Origin: Verrucomicrobiia bacterium
GTDB lineage: Bacteria > Verrucomicrobiota > Verrucomicrobiia > Verrucomicrobiales > Akkermansiaceae
DNA: 64,000 bases
Assembly (NCBI GenBank): GCA_947462875.1
Contig: CANHQJ010000003.1
Coordinates: forward strand, 62,001 to 126,000
Direction: 5' to 3'
The notes under the pieces are model-generated. The model was not told the DNA's origin. It ran no database searches and saw nothing but the letters and a program-made list of their open reading frames with translations. Shown piece after piece: positions 36,638 through 46,137 of this stretch (its first letter is position 1; every line of letters begins with the position of its first letter). The translations under genes and the position numbers were made by a program.

Positions 36638-37828
36638 GTGAGTCAAGAAAATACAAGCTGGCATCATTGCGGCAAATGCGGAGAGGTTTACAAAGCCGCA
36701 AAGGGTTCACTGTGTCCCGCCTGTGAGCGCACCCCCCTTCCCTCCCGGAAAAAACTCAGCGTCCATACCGTGGAAGGCTCCTCCACCCAGGTGCGCAAGG
36801 AATTCAGTCCCAACCTCACCTCAGATGTTCCCGCTCCGGGGAACCTCATACGCATCGGCAACCATAGCGAGTTCGTGGATTCCGCCGCCGCCCCCTCACG
36901 CCAGAGCACCGAGCGCAAGCGCAAAAAAACTTATCCTTTGCTCAAGTTCATGATCGGCTGGTGTGTCGCAATCATCCTGTTAGCGGTGCTGATCAAGTGG
37001 AAATTCAGCGCTCCCGCGCCTACCGTAGCCACGGCACCTCCGGAAAGCACCGATTCCGCGCTCACGGAAGCGCGCACGCAGGCCAGTGAGAACATCGATC
37101 TTTTCAATCAGGCCTACAAGTCCATGCAAGAGACCACCGCCTTGTTGTTTGAGACAAGCGCTCCGGAAACCCTTGCCCAATACTGCCGCCAGCGCCCCCG
37201 CATCGCCTCGATCATTTTCAATGACGGCCCCAAGGCCTCCCTGTTCAAGCCGGAATCCATCCAACTCGCCGATCACAATGTCATCCGCCCGGGCGGTCTG
37301 CCCATGATCGAAACCATTTGGAAAGATGACCGCGGCCGCATGCTGGAAATCGTGTTCGCCAAGGAGGATGACCGTTGGGTCGTGGATTGGGAAAGCTACG
37401 CCAAAAGCTCGACTTTGCCCTGGTCCGTGTTCCAAGGCGCGGAGGGAGAAGAGGATGGAATCTTCCGTATGTTGGTTCGCGAAAGACTCGTGGACCAGAC
37501 ATACTCGGATCTGCAAATGAGCGTCGTTTTTTACGAACCTTCCTTTTTACGCGGCGGCCCATTGGGACTGCAGACGACCGACTTTTTGGTCGATCGCAAA
37601 AGCCGCGACGGACGCCTGCTTACCGCGGCACTGGAAGCCCGTAAAAACGACAAGCCACTCATGGGTTCGATCTTTCCCCAGGCGGATCCACCCAACACCG
37701 CGCGTGTGTGCGTGAAAATCCGCCGCTCCATCAAGAACGAGCAAAAAGTCTTCACGCTCGTGGAAGTGCTCGCCTGCCACTGGCTGGGCGTTGATGACCC
37801 CGGCGTGACGCTAACTGACACTCCGTAA
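36638..37828 (+). CDS. Zinc-ribbon membrane protein, tandem paralogue B
   Basis: A 396-residue protein from a GTG start, 10 bp after paralogue A. The N-terminus CGKCGEVYKAAKGSLCPAC is a zinc ribbon. A membrane segment lies near 105-123 (FMIGWCVAIILLAVLIKW). The C-terminal domain parallels paralogue A (VVDWESYAKSS; RVCVKIRRSIKNEQKVFTLVEVL). Ribbon inside, large domain outside suggests a sensor or envelope-anchored complex component, but this is inference. Its last 18 bp overlap the convergent aroE gene. Confidence 0.7.
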   Translation: MSQENTSWHHCGKCGEVYKAAKGSLCPACERTPLPSRKKLSVHTVEGSSTQVRKEFSPNLTSDVPAPGNLIRIGNHSEFVDSAAAPSRQSTERKRKKTYPLLKFMIGWCVAIILLAVLIKWKFSAPAPTVATAPPESTDSALTEARTQASENIDLFNQAYKSMQETTALLFETSAPETLAQYCRQRPRIASIIFNDGPKASLFKPESIQLADHNVIRPGGLPMIETIWKDDRGRMLEIVFAKEDDRWVVDWESYAKSSTLPWSVFQGAEGEEDGIFRMLVRERLVDQTYSDLQMSVVFYEPSFLRGGPLGLQTTDFLVDRKSRDGRLLTAALEARKNDKPLMGSIFPQADPPNTARVCVKIRRSIKNEQKVFTLVEVLACHWLGVDDPGVTLTDTP

Positions 37829-38719
37829 CCCCGCCCGCATGATCTCCAGGGGAGCTCGTCCCGGATACCAGATGTCATACGCCAGCACACCCTGGTGCAG
37901 CAACATCGAGAATCCATTGGCCACCGTCGCCCCCTGCTTCACGGCATCGCGCAGAAATTGCGTCAAGGGCGGTTTGTAAATCGTATCATACACCCAGTGA
38001 TGGGAAGAAAAACACGATGCATCCACGGGTGAAGGATCATCGGGACGCAGTCCCACGGAGCTCGTGTTCACCAGCAACTGGCATTGCCGCGCCACCCCGC
38101 AAAGCTGCGGATCGTCCAGCGCGATACAATGAAACTGCGTGGACGGAAAACGCCGCTCGAGCACCATCGCCAGCGACTGGATTTTTTCCAACGTCCGGTT
38201 CACCAAAATCACCCGCTGCGCACCATCGATCGCACACTGCGTGGCGATCGCCTGCCCGGCTCCACCGCCCGCACCCACGATCATCACCCGCATCCCGGCC
38301 AGACCTGCGGAAAATTCTTCCTCAATCGCCCGCGCGAACCCCGGACCATCGGTATTCCATCCGTGAATCTCGCCCTCCACAAAACGGATCGTGTTCACCG
38401 CACCAATCTGCCGCGCCGCTTCATCCACCTTGTGACACGCATCCAGCGCGGCGAATTTGTGCGGCACCGTCACATTCGCGCCGACAAATCCCAGCTCATT
38501 CAAGTGCTGCAAAGCCTCCATCACCCGCCCCACCGGCACTTCCAATTTGATATACCGCCCCTCAATCCCACAGGCATCCAGCGCCGGTTGGTGCATCGCC
38601 GGCGAGGCCGAGTGCGCCACGGGGCAGCCGATCACCGCGAGGATCGCCGGCTTGTCGTGAAACGCATCCAGCACATCGCGCGCCACCAGGTCTTTCATCT
38701 GATAGACTTCCGCATTCAT
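37811..38719 (-). CDS. aroE: Shikimate dehydrogenase
   Basis: A 302-residue AroE. The substrate-binding motif is GCPVAHSASPAMHQ. The catalytic Lys is in NVTVPHK, the paired Asp in WNTDGPGF, and the NADP-binding glycine-rich loop is VGAGGGAGQA with NRT downstream. It reduces 3-dehydroshikimate to shikimate in aromatic amino-acid synthesis. Its start overlaps the gltX stop (ATGA at 38716-38719), so the two are translationally coupled. The 3' end overlaps the convergent membrane-protein gene by 18 bp, leaving no room for a separate terminator. Confidence 0.95.
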   Translation of the reverse strand: MNAEVYQMKDLVARDVLDAFHDKPAILAVIGCPVAHSASPAMHQPALDACGIEGRYIKLEVPVGRVMEALQHLNELGFVGANVTVPHKFAALDACHKVDEAARQIGAVNTIRFVEGEIHGWNTDGPGFARAIEEEFSAGLAGMRVMIVGAGGGAGQAIATQCAIDGAQRVILVNRTLEKIQSLAMVLERRFPSTQFHCIALDDPQLCGVARQCQLLVNTSSVGLRPDDPSPVDASCFSSHHWVYDTIYKPPLTQFLRDAVKQGATVANGFSMLLHQGVLAYDIWYPGRAPLEIMRAGLRSVS

Positions 38720-40035
38720 GACAAGCGCTGCCGCAATTGTTCGATCCGTTGCAAACTGCGATCACGCCCCAGAAGCGTGAGTATCACCCCGAGATCCGGA
38801 CCGCCTGCCTTGCCCGAGAGGGACACGCGCAGCGGAAACATCATCTGCCCCGCCTTCACACCCAGCGCGCCGGCCGCAGTAGCGATCGCCGCCTTCGCGC
38901 TCTCCGCCGTCCATTCCCCCACCTGCGCCAGCGCCTCATGCAAGGCACCCATCACCGCCGCGCCATTGCCACCGGCCTTGACCTTTTCCAGAGCCGCCTC
39001 ATCCATGGGGAAAGCATCTTCTAACAAAAACCGCACCGCCTCCGGCACTTCCGTGAGAAGCCGCACCTTCTCCTGCACCGCTGCCGCCACCGCGACAAAT
39101 TGCGGCCCGGGATCCAACGATTCCTTCTCCACATACGGCCGCGCCGCCGCGGCGAAATCCTCCGCGCTCATGCGTAGCAAGTGCTGCTGATTCACCCACG
39201 CGCATTTCTCCGCATCGAATCGTGCCGGCGAGCGATTCACGGCTTCCAGACTGAAACGCTGCGTCAGCTCATCTAACGAAAAAATCTCTTCCTCGGTCTT
39301 CGGCGACCACCCCAGCAACGCGAGAAAATTCACCAAGGCCGGAGCCACAAATCCCTGCCGCGGATAATCGCCCACCGCCGCGCCCTGATCGCGCTTCGAC
39401 ATCTTCGATCCGTTCGGATTCTGGATCAAAGGAATGTGCGCATACGCCGGAGCCACGCCACCCAGCGCCTCGATCAGCTGCAAATGCTTCGGCGTGTTCA
39501 TCAAATGGTCCTCGCCACGAATCACGTGCGTGATCCGCATTTCCAGATCATCCACCACATTCACGAAATGAAACACATACGAACCGTCGGATCGTTTCAC
39601 CACCATGTCCGGCGTGTTCGATTCATCGCGATAATCGATCGTCACCTCACCGCAGACCAGATCGTGCATCGTCACCGGCTTGCGCTCGAAGCGGAAACGC
39701 CACGCGCCCTCGCTTTCATACACACGATCCGCCGCCACCAGCTTCTCAAAGTAGCGGTCATACACGGCATTGCGCTGGCTCTGATAATACGGACCACAAG
39801 GCCCGCCCACATCCGGACCTTCATCCCAGTCCAGCCCCAGCCAATTCATCCCATCAAAAATCGCCTGCCGCGCCGCCTCCGTGTTCCGCGCCTCATCCGT
39901 ATCCTCGATCCGCAAAATGAACTGCCCGCCATGCTTGCGCGCATACAACCAGCAAAACAGCGCCGTACGCGCTCCTCCCACATGCAAGTACCCCGTCGGT
40001 GATGGGGCAAACCTCGTTCTGACAATATCCGCCAT
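38716..40035 (-). CDS. gltX: Glutamyl-tRNA synthetase
   Basis: A 439-residue class I synthetase. The HIGH-type motif is PSPTGYLHVGGARTAL and the KMSKS-type motif is GSKMSKRDQG. It is a little shorter than E. coli GltX (471). It charges tRNA-Glu and, depending on the organism, tRNA-Gln. It lies between menA (37 bp upstream) and aroE (4-bp overlap), all leftward. Two of its leucines use TTA inside the pentamer GTTAG. Confidence 0.96.
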   Translation of the reverse strand: MADIVRTRFAPSPTGYLHVGGARTALFCWLYARKHGGQFILRIEDTDEARNTEAARQAIFDGMNWLGLDWDEGPDVGGPCGPYYQSQRNAVYDRYFEKLVAADRVYESEGAWRFRFERKPVTMHDLVCGEVTIDYRDESNTPDMVVKRSDGSYVFHFVNVVDDLEMRITHVIRGEDHLMNTPKHLQLIEALGGVAPAYAHIPLIQNPNGSKMSKRDQGAAVGDYPRQGFVAPALVNFLALLGWSPKTEEEIFSLDELTQRFSLEAVNRSPARFDAEKCAWVNQQHLLRMSAEDFAAAARPYVEKESLDPGPQFVAVAAAVQEKVRLLTEVPEAVRFLLEDAFPMDEAALEKVKAGGNGAAVMGALHEALAQVGEWTAESAKAAIATAAGALGVKAGQMMFPLRVSLSGKAGGPDLGVILTLLGRDRSLQRIEQLRQRLS

Positions 40036-40072
40036 GCCCCAAGCTTGCGGAAAACCGATGCATCAGACAAGC

Positions 40073-40948
40073 TCATAAAAACACCACTGCCGCCACGTGA
40101 AAACAAAGGGCGAACAGGACCAGCATCAGACCGCCGAGCGCCAGCAGGCGGTTCATACGGCGATCGGCGGGGAAGGTGAAGACGCAGAAGGACAAATACA
40201 TGCCCAGCGTCCACAACGGAATCGTCGCCAGGCCCAGCCAAGGAAGCTGGTGCTTCAGCCAGATCAGTCCGCAAAAGGCCGCGACCTTGATCTCCAACCA
40301 TATCAGAAAACGCGCGCCTCGGTCGCCCAGGCGCACGGCCATCGTGTTTTTCCCCGTCGTGGCATCCTCCGCCCGATCGCGCAGGTTGTTGATGGAAATC
40401 AGCACCGCGGAGAGCAGGCCGATCTGAAAGCCTAACAGCATCGCCTCGTCACGCCATTGCCCGGTCTGGATCAACACGGTGCCGCCCACCGCGATGATGC
40501 CGAAAAACGCGACCACAAACAGTTCCCCCATACCGCGATAGGCTAACGGAAACGGCCCGCCGGTGTAGCCGTAGGCAAGGTAGAGCGAGGGAATGCCGAT
40601 GGCGATGATGGGCCAGCCCACCGCCTGGTACAGCACCACGCCGCAGGCCAGCGCAAGTACTAGGAATATCGTAGCAGCCGTGAACACTGCGCGGCGCGAA
40701 ATCAATCCGGATGCCGTCACACGCGTCGGCCCCTGGCGTTTCGCGGTATCGGCCCCCTTGACGGCATCGATGGCGTCATTGAAAAAATTCGTCGCGATCT
40801 GGATGCAGATCGCGCCCATCACCGTGCAGAACGCCAGCCAGGGATTCCACGAGCCTTGCAGCTTCCACGCCAGCACGCACCCCGCCCACACCGGCACAAT
40901 GGCGGCAGGGAGGGTCTTGGGACGGGCGGCAAGGATCCAGGAGGACAT
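40073..40948 (-). CDS. menA: 1,4-dihydroxy-2-naphthoate polyprenyltransferase (UbiA family)
   Basis: A 291-residue integral membrane protein with about nine hydrophobic segments. The first Asp-rich prenyl-diphosphate motif is NFFNDAIDAVKGADT and the second is INNLRDRAEDATTGKNT. It attaches the polyprenyl tail in menaquinone synthesis. The start at 40948 (MSSWILAARPKTLPA) matches MenA; a longer frame to 41011 adds a Ser/Val-rich stretch without homology. menB lies 109 bp upstream. Codons around 40659-40675 are unusual (GCT ACG ATA TTC CTA GTA) and form one of the dyads. Confidence 0.94.
   Translation of the reverse strand: MSSWILAARPKTLPAAIVPVWAGCVLAWKLQGSWNPWLAFCTVMGAICIQIATNFFNDAIDAVKGADTAKRQGPTRVTASGLISRRAVFTAATIFLVLALACGVVLYQAVGWPIIAIGIPSLYLAYGYTGGPFPLAYRGMGELFVVAFFGIIAVGGTVLIQTGQWRDEAMLLGFQIGLLSAVLISINNLRDRAEDATTGKNTMAVRLGDRGARFLIWLEIKVAAFCGLIWLKHQLPWLGLATIPLWTLGMYLSFCVFTFPADRRMNRLLALGGLMLVLFALCFHVAAVVFL
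40659..40675. repeat. 17-bp dyad ACTAS-N7-STAGT, copy 3 (one mismatch)
   Basis: ACTAGGAATATCGTAGC inside menA. It matches the alaS copy (ACTAGGTTCATCGTAGT) at 13 of 17 positions and carries the rare tetranucleotide CTAG. Confidence 0.4.
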
Positions 40949-41057
40949 TTGGGGAAAAGCTGAAACGCTGAAAGTTTGAGTGACAGGCACGGACGATCGA
41001 TACCGCCTCAACTCAAGTCTTGTGTCTTATGTCTGAAAGCGCAGCGATCTAACATCT

Positions 41058-41873
41058 TCAAGGCACCCTCGGAAACTTGCTGAAGTCCGGCTTGCGTTTC
41101 TCCAGGAACGCCTGCTTGCCCTCCTTGCCTTCCTCGCTCATGTAGTAGAGCAAGGTCGCATTGCCGGCGAGGTCGAGCAGGCCCATCTGACCATCGCAAT
41201 CGGCATTGAGCGCGGACTTGAGGCAGCGCAGCGCGAGTGGCGAGTGCACGAGCATTTCCCGGCACCATTGCAGCGTTTCTTTTTCGAGATCCGCGAGCGG
41301 CACCACGGTATTGACCAGACCCATTTCGAGCGCTTGCCGGGCATCATACTGGCGGCACAGATACCAGATTTCCCGCGCCTTTTTCTGACCGACGATGCGG
41401 GCGAGGTAGCTGGAGCCGAGCCCGCCATCGAAGGAGCCGACCTTCGGTCCCGTCTGACCGAAACGCGCATTCTCGGCGGCAATCGTCAGATCACACACCA
41501 CATGCAACACATGGCCGCCACCGATCGCATAGCCGGCCACCATCGCGACAACGGGCTTGGGCAGCGAGCGGATTTTTTTCTGCAAATCGAGCACATTGAG
41601 ACGCGGCACACCGTCATCTCCCACATAGCCCGCGTGACCGCGGACTTTCTGATCGCCGCCGGAGCAAAACGCCAGATCGCCTTCACCGGTAAGGATGATC
41701 ACCCCCACCTGCGGGTCCTGATGCGCGAGTTCAAAAGCTTGCAGCAGTTCCATCACCGTCTTCGGACGAAACGCATTGCGCACCTCGGGGCGGTTGATCG
41801 TGATTTTGGCGATTTGTCCCCCATCGGTCGTCTCATAACGAATGTCTTCAAATTCAGCGGCTGTGGTCCACAT
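41058..41873 (-). CDS. menB: 1,4-dihydroxy-2-naphthoyl-CoA synthase
   Basis: A 271-residue crotonase-fold enzyme. Characteristic MenB segments are visible: [47 protein letters not shown] and [21 protein letters not shown]. It closes the second ring in menaquinone synthesis. The start at 41873 ([14 protein letters not shown]) is supported by the family N-terminus; the frame extends upstream to 41966 without similarity. menA follows 109 bp downstream. The rest of the men pathway is not in the window. Confidence 0.95.
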   Translation of the reverse strand: MWTTAAEFEDIRYETTDGGQIAKITINRPEVRNAFRPKTVMELLQAFELAHQDPQVGVIILTGEGDLAFCSGGDQKVRGHAGYVGDDGVPRLNVLDLQKKIRSLPKPVVAMVAGYAIGGGHVLHVVCDLTIAAENARFGQTGPKVGSFDGGLGSSYLARIVGQKKAREIWYLCRQYDARQALEMGLVNTVVPLADLEKETLQWCREMLVHSPLALRCLKSALNADCDGQMGLLDLAGNATLLYYMSEEGKEGKQAFLEKRKPDFSKFPRVP

Positions 41874-41944
41874 GGCACGGGAACTTGCACCAAGCCAACC
41901 GGTTTGGCAACCTTGGTTTTTTTGAGATGGATGAGAATTGGCTG

Positions 41945-41973
41945 TTGCAAAATCCGATGCTGGCATTTACAAT
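41945..41973 (+). promoter_or_regulatory. Near-consensus promoter of the glycine-zipper lipoprotein gene
   Basis: TTGCAA (41945-41950), 17-bp spacer, TACAAT (41968-41973). The predicted start is about 20 bp before the ATG at 42000. It is among the best promoter matches seen in the window. Confidence 0.6.
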
Positions 41974-41999
41974 GTATGCGCAACATCGCAAACAACACT

Positions 42000-42239
42000 A
42001 TGAAAATGAAAGTAACAACTATTTCGGGCTTGATTCTGGCAGGTTTCGCACTTCTGACCAGCTCATGCAGCAGCGGCTCCAATGCCAGAACAGGAACAGC
42101 CGTGGGGGCGCTCGGTGGCGCGGCGGCAGGAGGCATCATCGGTCACCAGAGCGGTCACGCCGCAGAAGGCGCATTGATCGGCGCCGGCGTCGGCGCGGTG
42201 ACGGGCAACGTCATCGGCGGCAAAAAAGACAACCGCTGA
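42000..42239 (+). CDS. Small glycine-zipper lipoprotein
   Basis: A 79-residue protein. Signal with lipobox LLTSSC (Cys23), then a short Ser/Arg linker and a glycine-zipper pair: TAVGALGGAAAGGIIGHQSG and GALIGAGVGAVTGNVIGGKK. Such proteins (osmotically inducible OsmB-like or 17-kDa antigen-like) sit in or under the outer membrane. It is a single-gene unit with its own promoter and a strong terminator. Confidence 0.85.
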   Translation: MKMKVTTISGLILAGFALLTSSCSSGSNARTGTAVGALGGAAAGGIIGHQSGHAAEGALIGAGVGAVTGNVIGGKKDNR

Positions 42240-42294
42240 ATTCCCTTCACGGTCGACAGGGTCCTGGCTACCGCTACCTGACGACAACTCTAAC

Positions 42295-42329
42295 GGCAGC
42301 GGCACAATCGGTGCCGCTGCCATTTTTTT
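42295..42329 (+). terminator. Strong intrinsic terminator after the glycine-zipper gene
   Basis: A perfect 11-bp stem, GGCAGCGGCAC (42295-42305) and GTGCCGCTGCC (42311-42321), with a 5-nt loop, is followed by A and seven T residues (42323-42329). Confidence 0.93.
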
Positions 42330-42334
42330 GCCGC

Positions 42335-43015
42335 TCAGCGGCGACCGAATACGGCGGATCCGATGCGCACATGGGTGGCCCCCTCTTCGATCGCCACCTC
42401 ATAGTCCCCGCTCATGCCCATGCTCAGGTAGGGCAGCGGCGTGTTGGTTTGATGCGCCAAATCATCGCGCAACGCGCGCAAGGCGGCAAACCAGGGGCGG
42501 GAATTTTCGGCATCATCCACGGCAGGCGGCACGGTCATAAGGCCGACGATTTCCAGCCGATCCAACGAGAGCAATGACTCCCACGAGGCGCGCAGTTCCT
42601 CTATGGAAAAACCGGCTTTGCTCTCTTCTCCCGCGAGATTGATCTGCAAAAACACTCGCGGAAACAGCCCTAGCTCACGCGCCACCTCATTGGTGTATTG
42701 GGCGAGGCGCAGTGAGTCGATGCTATGGATCATCGCAAACAAGGGCAGCACCTTGCGCACCTTGTTGCGCTGCAATTGGCCGATGTAGTGCCAGCGCAGT
42801 GCTGCGGGCAACAGAGGGATTTTCGACTCCGCCTCCTGCAAGCGGTTTTCTCCCACATCGCGCTGCCCGGCATCAAAGGCCTCGCGCACGCGATCGGCGG
42901 GAAATGTCTTGGTGACGGCGATCAGTGTCACCTCGCTCTCCTGCCGCCCCACCCGGTGACAAGCGGCACCGATCTGTTCGTGGATGTAGGCGAGATTCGC
43001 AGCGACGTCGTTCAT
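42335..43015 (-). CDS. YggS/PLPBP-family pyridoxal-phosphate homeostasis protein
   Basis: A 226-residue alanine-racemase-like barrel. The PLP-binding Lys is in VTLIAVTKTFP; GENRLQEAESKIP, WHYIGQLQRNKVRKV, LQINLAGEESKAGF and LSMGMSGDYEVAIEEGATHVRIGSAVFG complete the family signature. These proteins buffer PLP and have no known enzyme activity. The start at 43015 shares one base with the stop of the upstream protease gene (TAATG), implying coupling. Confidence 0.93.
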   Translation of the reverse strand: MNDVAANLAYIHEQIGAACHRVGRQESEVTLIAVTKTFPADRVREAFDAGQRDVGENRLQEAESKIPLLPAALRWHYIGQLQRNKVRKVLPLFAMIHSIDSLRLAQYTNEVARELGLFPRVFLQINLAGEESKAGFSIEELRASWESLLSLDRLEIVGLMTVPPAVDDAENSRPWFAALRALRDDLAHQTNTPLPYLSMGMSGDYEVAIEEGATHVRIGSAVFGRR

Positions 43016-45264
43016 TAGCGCTCCGCCGTTTTTTTCAACACACCGGCAGCTTTTGCCGATTCGGTCATGAGAGTGAGGTCCGTGAGGATGGCCAAGCCTT
43101 CGCGCTTGATCACATCCATGCCGCTGGGCCACTTGGGAGTGTCATCAAGATCCGCCGTCTCGTCCTTGGCCTTGCGCATGTATTTTTCATCCTCCACCGA
43201 GGGATCATAGGCCACAAGCGGCTTCTTCTCGGTCACATCGGTGAGCGACAATTTGTAAAACTTCATCGTTTCCTTGTCCTGCTTCGAAATTGCGGCGAAA
43301 CGCTCCAGACGCTCTTTGTTGCGCGCATGACGTTTCACATCCGCATCGGCGATTTCCTTATCGCGCACCGCTTTGTTCAAGCTGTCTTTGTTTTCCTCCA
43401 TGCGCTTTTTCATCTCGGCGATATCCTCCTGCGTGTAAGACATGTCCTTGTTGTCCTTGATGCGCGCGGCGCTCAGTTCCTGCAAGCGAGGCAGGAACAG
43501 GTCCTTACGGTCCAATGGCTCGAAATCAACGGCCTGACGGATCTTGTCAAACTCCAGCTTGTTTTCCAAAAAGGCTTCGCCGATTTCCAACCCATCGAGC
43601 AGGCTGGGCAGCACGATGTCCGACTTCACGCCTTGCAGTTGTGTCGAATCACCCGAGGGACGATAGAATTTCTGCAGCGTCACTTTCACCGTGCCGGCGC
43701 GATCGCGGCGGGCGAAAAACGGCATCATGCGGCCCACGTCCATGAGCTGCTGCACGGTGCCTTTGCCGAAGCTGGAAGAGTCACCCACGACGACGGCACG
43801 ATTGTGATCCTGCAGCGCACCGGCGAGAATCTCGCTGGCGGAGGCGCTGGTTTTATCAATCATCACCACCAGCGGGCCTTGGTAAATGGGCTCGCGCGCC
43901 TCGGAGTCTTTGACCTCGATTTTGCCGAGCTCATCCTTCACCTGCACCACGGGTCCACGTTTGATGAAAAAGCCCGTCATCTTGCGCACCTCTTCCAACG
44001 AACCACCGCCATTGCCGCGCAGGTCGATGACAAGTCCGTCGATTTTTTCCTCCATGAGCCGACGCAGCAATTTCTCCACATCGTTCGCGCAGCTTGCCTC
44101 GTTGTTGTCGAAATCCATGTAGAACGAAGGCAGCGTGATCCAGCCCAACTTGCGCAAAACACCTTTTTCATCCTTTTTCTCGATGATCTCCGCGCTGGCC
44201 TGCTCGTCTTTCATTTCCACTTTGCCACGGGTGATGACGATGAATTTCGTCTCGCCGGGAGTGCCGCCCGCGGGTTCCACTTTGAGGCGCACCTCGGTAT
44301 CTTCCTTGCCGCGAATCAGATCCACGACCTTATCGATCTTCATGAACATGATGTCCACCACATCACCGGTATTCAGGCTATCGACACCGACGATGCGGTC
44401 GTTGAGCTTCAGTTCGCCGTGTTTGTCAGCGGGACCACCCACCACGATGCCCTTGATCACCGTGGCACCGTCTTCCTCGGCCTGAAGCTGGGCCCCGATG
44501 CCGACGAGTTGGTTTTTCATGCTGTCCTTGAAGCGGGCGATTTCGCGGTAGCCCATGTATTCCGTATGCGGGTCGAAGGTCTTGGTAACGGCGACGAGGA
44601 AGTAGTTGGCCATGTCATCGCTATCCGCTTCCGTGACGCTGTGCAGCAGGCGCTCGTAGCGCAAGCGCACTTTTTCGACAGGGCTCTTCTCCTTCGCCAA
44701 GGGATCATTTTTTCCCTGTTCTTTGGCGAGGCGGGCGACCGTCTCACGGCGCAAAGTCTCACTCAGTACCGCCTCTTTCACCGACGCACGCCACAGGCCC
44801 TGCCATTCCGCGCGGTCTTTCGGCCACGGCGAATTCTTGCGACTGCGCTCGATCGATTCATCCTTGGTGAAGTCAAAAGTCTCCTTGAGAACCTCGTTGA
44901 TGAAGGTGGATGATTCCTTGGCACGGGTGACGTAGGTTTTGTAAATGTCTTCCGCCGCTACGGTCGAGTTCTTGCGCAGCAACATCTCATGTAGCTTATC
45001 GCCGTATTCTGTCTGGAAACGTTCGATGTCCGATTGGAGGAAATACATGCGCCGCGGATCGAGGTCGCGCAAATAGGTATCGAGAAATTTCGCGCTCAGT
45101 TCCTTGTTCCACTTGGCACGGGAGAAATGGGTGTTTTGCAGCAGGATGGAAACCTGCTTGCCGACCTCATTGTAATCCGTGGGCTGCTCCGCGAGCAGAG
45201 AACAACTGGATGCCAGCGCGATGGAGACCGAGGCGATGAACTTGCGAATGATGGGAGAACTCAT
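43015..45264 (-). CDS. prc: Tail-specific (Prc-type) periplasmic protease, S41 family
   Basis: A 749-residue protein with a signal peptide (FIASVSIALASSCSLLA). The N-terminal Prc-type helical region (about 30-240) precedes a PDZ domain (LVGIGAQLQAEEDGATVIKGIVVGGPADKHGELKLNDRIVGVDS) and the S41 catalytic domain. Catalytic Ser is in DKTSASASEILAGAL and the general-base Lys in SSFGKGTVQQ. A long charged C-terminal domain (DUF3340-like) follows. It trims C-termini of periplasmic proteins such as penicillin-binding proteins (family knowledge). YggS follows with 1-bp overlap. Confidence 0.93.
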   Translation of the reverse strand: MSSPIIRKFIASVSIALASSCSLLAEQPTDYNEVGKQVSILLQNTHFSRAKWNKELSAKFLDTYLRDLDPRRMYFLQSDIERFQTEYGDKLHEMLLRKNSTVAAEDIYKTYVTRAKESSTFINEVLKETFDFTKDESIERSRKNSPWPKDRAEWQGLWRASVKEAVLSETLRRETVARLAKEQGKNDPLAKEKSPVEKVRLRYERLLHSVTEADSDDMANYFLVAVTKTFDPHTEYMGYREIARFKDSMKNQLVGIGAQLQAEEDGATVIKGIVVGGPADKHGELKLNDRIVGVDSLNTGDVVDIMFMKIDKVVDLIRGKEDTEVRLKVEPAGGTPGETKFIVITRGKVEMKDEQASAEIIEKKDEKGVLRKLGWITLPSFYMDFDNNEASCANDVEKLLRRLMEEKIDGLVIDLRGNGGGSLEEVRKMTGFFIKRGPVVQVKDELGKIEVKDSEAREPIYQGPLVVMIDKTSASASEILAGALQDHNRAVVVGDSSSFGKGTVQQLMDVGRMMPFFARRDRAGTVKVTLQKFYRPSGDSTQLQGVKSDIVLPSLLDGLEIGEAFLENKLEFDKIRQAVDFEPLDRKDLFLPRLQELSAARIKDNKDMSYTQEDIAEMKKRMEENKDSLNKAVRDKEIADADVKRHARNKERLERFAAISKQDKETMKFYKLSLTDVTEKKPLVAYDPSVEDEKYMRKAKDETADLDDTPKWPSGMDVIKREGLAILTDLTLMTESAKAAGVLKKTAER

Positions 45265-45365
45265 GATGATGAAGAGAGCGATGAAACACTTACGAGCGAC
45301 ACTGTGACACTTTTCCAGAAATTGTCCACGAAACTTAGCACCGTGACGCAGGCGCTTTGTCTAAT

Positions 45366-46133
45366 TTATTTCGGTGGTTGCGCCTGCAACTGCCGCTCCA
45401 GCCACTCGGCAAAGTAGGCACCGCTGTTTTTTTCCTCATCGACCATCTTTTGCAACTCCTTGTCATCCACCTTGATCCCGCCGTTCGGTAGAATTTGCAT
45501 GGGCATTTGTTCGATATTGCTGGGGCGGCGCGTGAGAAGCACCTCGATGGTGCTGAATTTCCCTTTACGCCAGATGCCGAAATTCGCTTTTCTGCCCGCG
45601 CCGATGGCCCGGATCTTCGCCGAGAGTCCCTGGTTCAGATCCAGGATGGATTCCGAGTCGCGCCACTTGAAATCATTCACCGAGACGATCACGTCTTCCG
45701 GCTGAATGGCAAATTTTTCCGCAGGGGAACCCTTGGAGACCGAATTGATGCTCATCCCGTAACAGGGCTTGTCATCACCGGGCAGCTGAACCATGAGAGC
45801 GGAGCCCATGGAGATTCCCATGTAGCCCTCGCCGAAAAGTCCGTATTCAAGAGCGGCGATCGGTTTCAGCAATTGAAGGCAGCGCTCGCGGATTTCCGGC
45901 TCTTTGGATTCCTGCATCCACTGGAGAAACAGCGCCTTCGCCTGATCCGGTTCCTTTTCCGCCCAGGCAGAAAGTTCCTCACATGCTTTTTTGCGCAACT
46001 CCTTCTGTGGCGATAGCAATTGCTCCGAGCGCTGCTGCGCATCGGTCGCCGAAAAAGGGGCGGGCTGTGGGTCAGCGATCGCAAAACCAGCACAGCCCCA
46101 CCACAAGCCGACCCATGTCAGGGTACGGATCAT
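45366..46133 (-). CDS. Exported PDZ-domain protein
   Basis: A 255-residue protein with a signal peptide (LTWVGLWWGCAGFAIA). Residues 30-90 are helical and charged (LLSPQKELRKKACEELSAWAEKEPDQAKALFLQWMQ), resembling a HEAT-like repeat. A PDZ domain follows at about 100-195 (GYMGISMGSALMVQL... GSPAEKFAIQPEDVIVSVNDFKWRD). No protease motif is present, so it is probably an adaptor or chaperone. It lies between the Wza-like gene (4 bp upstream) and the Prc-type protease gene (101 bp downstream), all leftward. Confidence 0.8.
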   Translation of the reverse strand: MIRTLTWVGLWWGCAGFAIADPQPAPFSATDAQQRSEQLLSPQKELRKKACEELSAWAEKEPDQAKALFLQWMQESKEPEIRERCLQLLKPIAALEYGLFGEGYMGISMGSALMVQLPGDDKPCYGMSINSVSKGSPAEKFAIQPEDVIVSVNDFKWRDSESILDLNQGLSAKIRAIGAGRKANFGIWRKGKFSTIEVLLTRRPSNIEQMPMQILPNGGIKVDDKELQKMVDEEKNSGAYFAEWLERQLQAQPPK

Positions 46134-46137
46134 TGTC

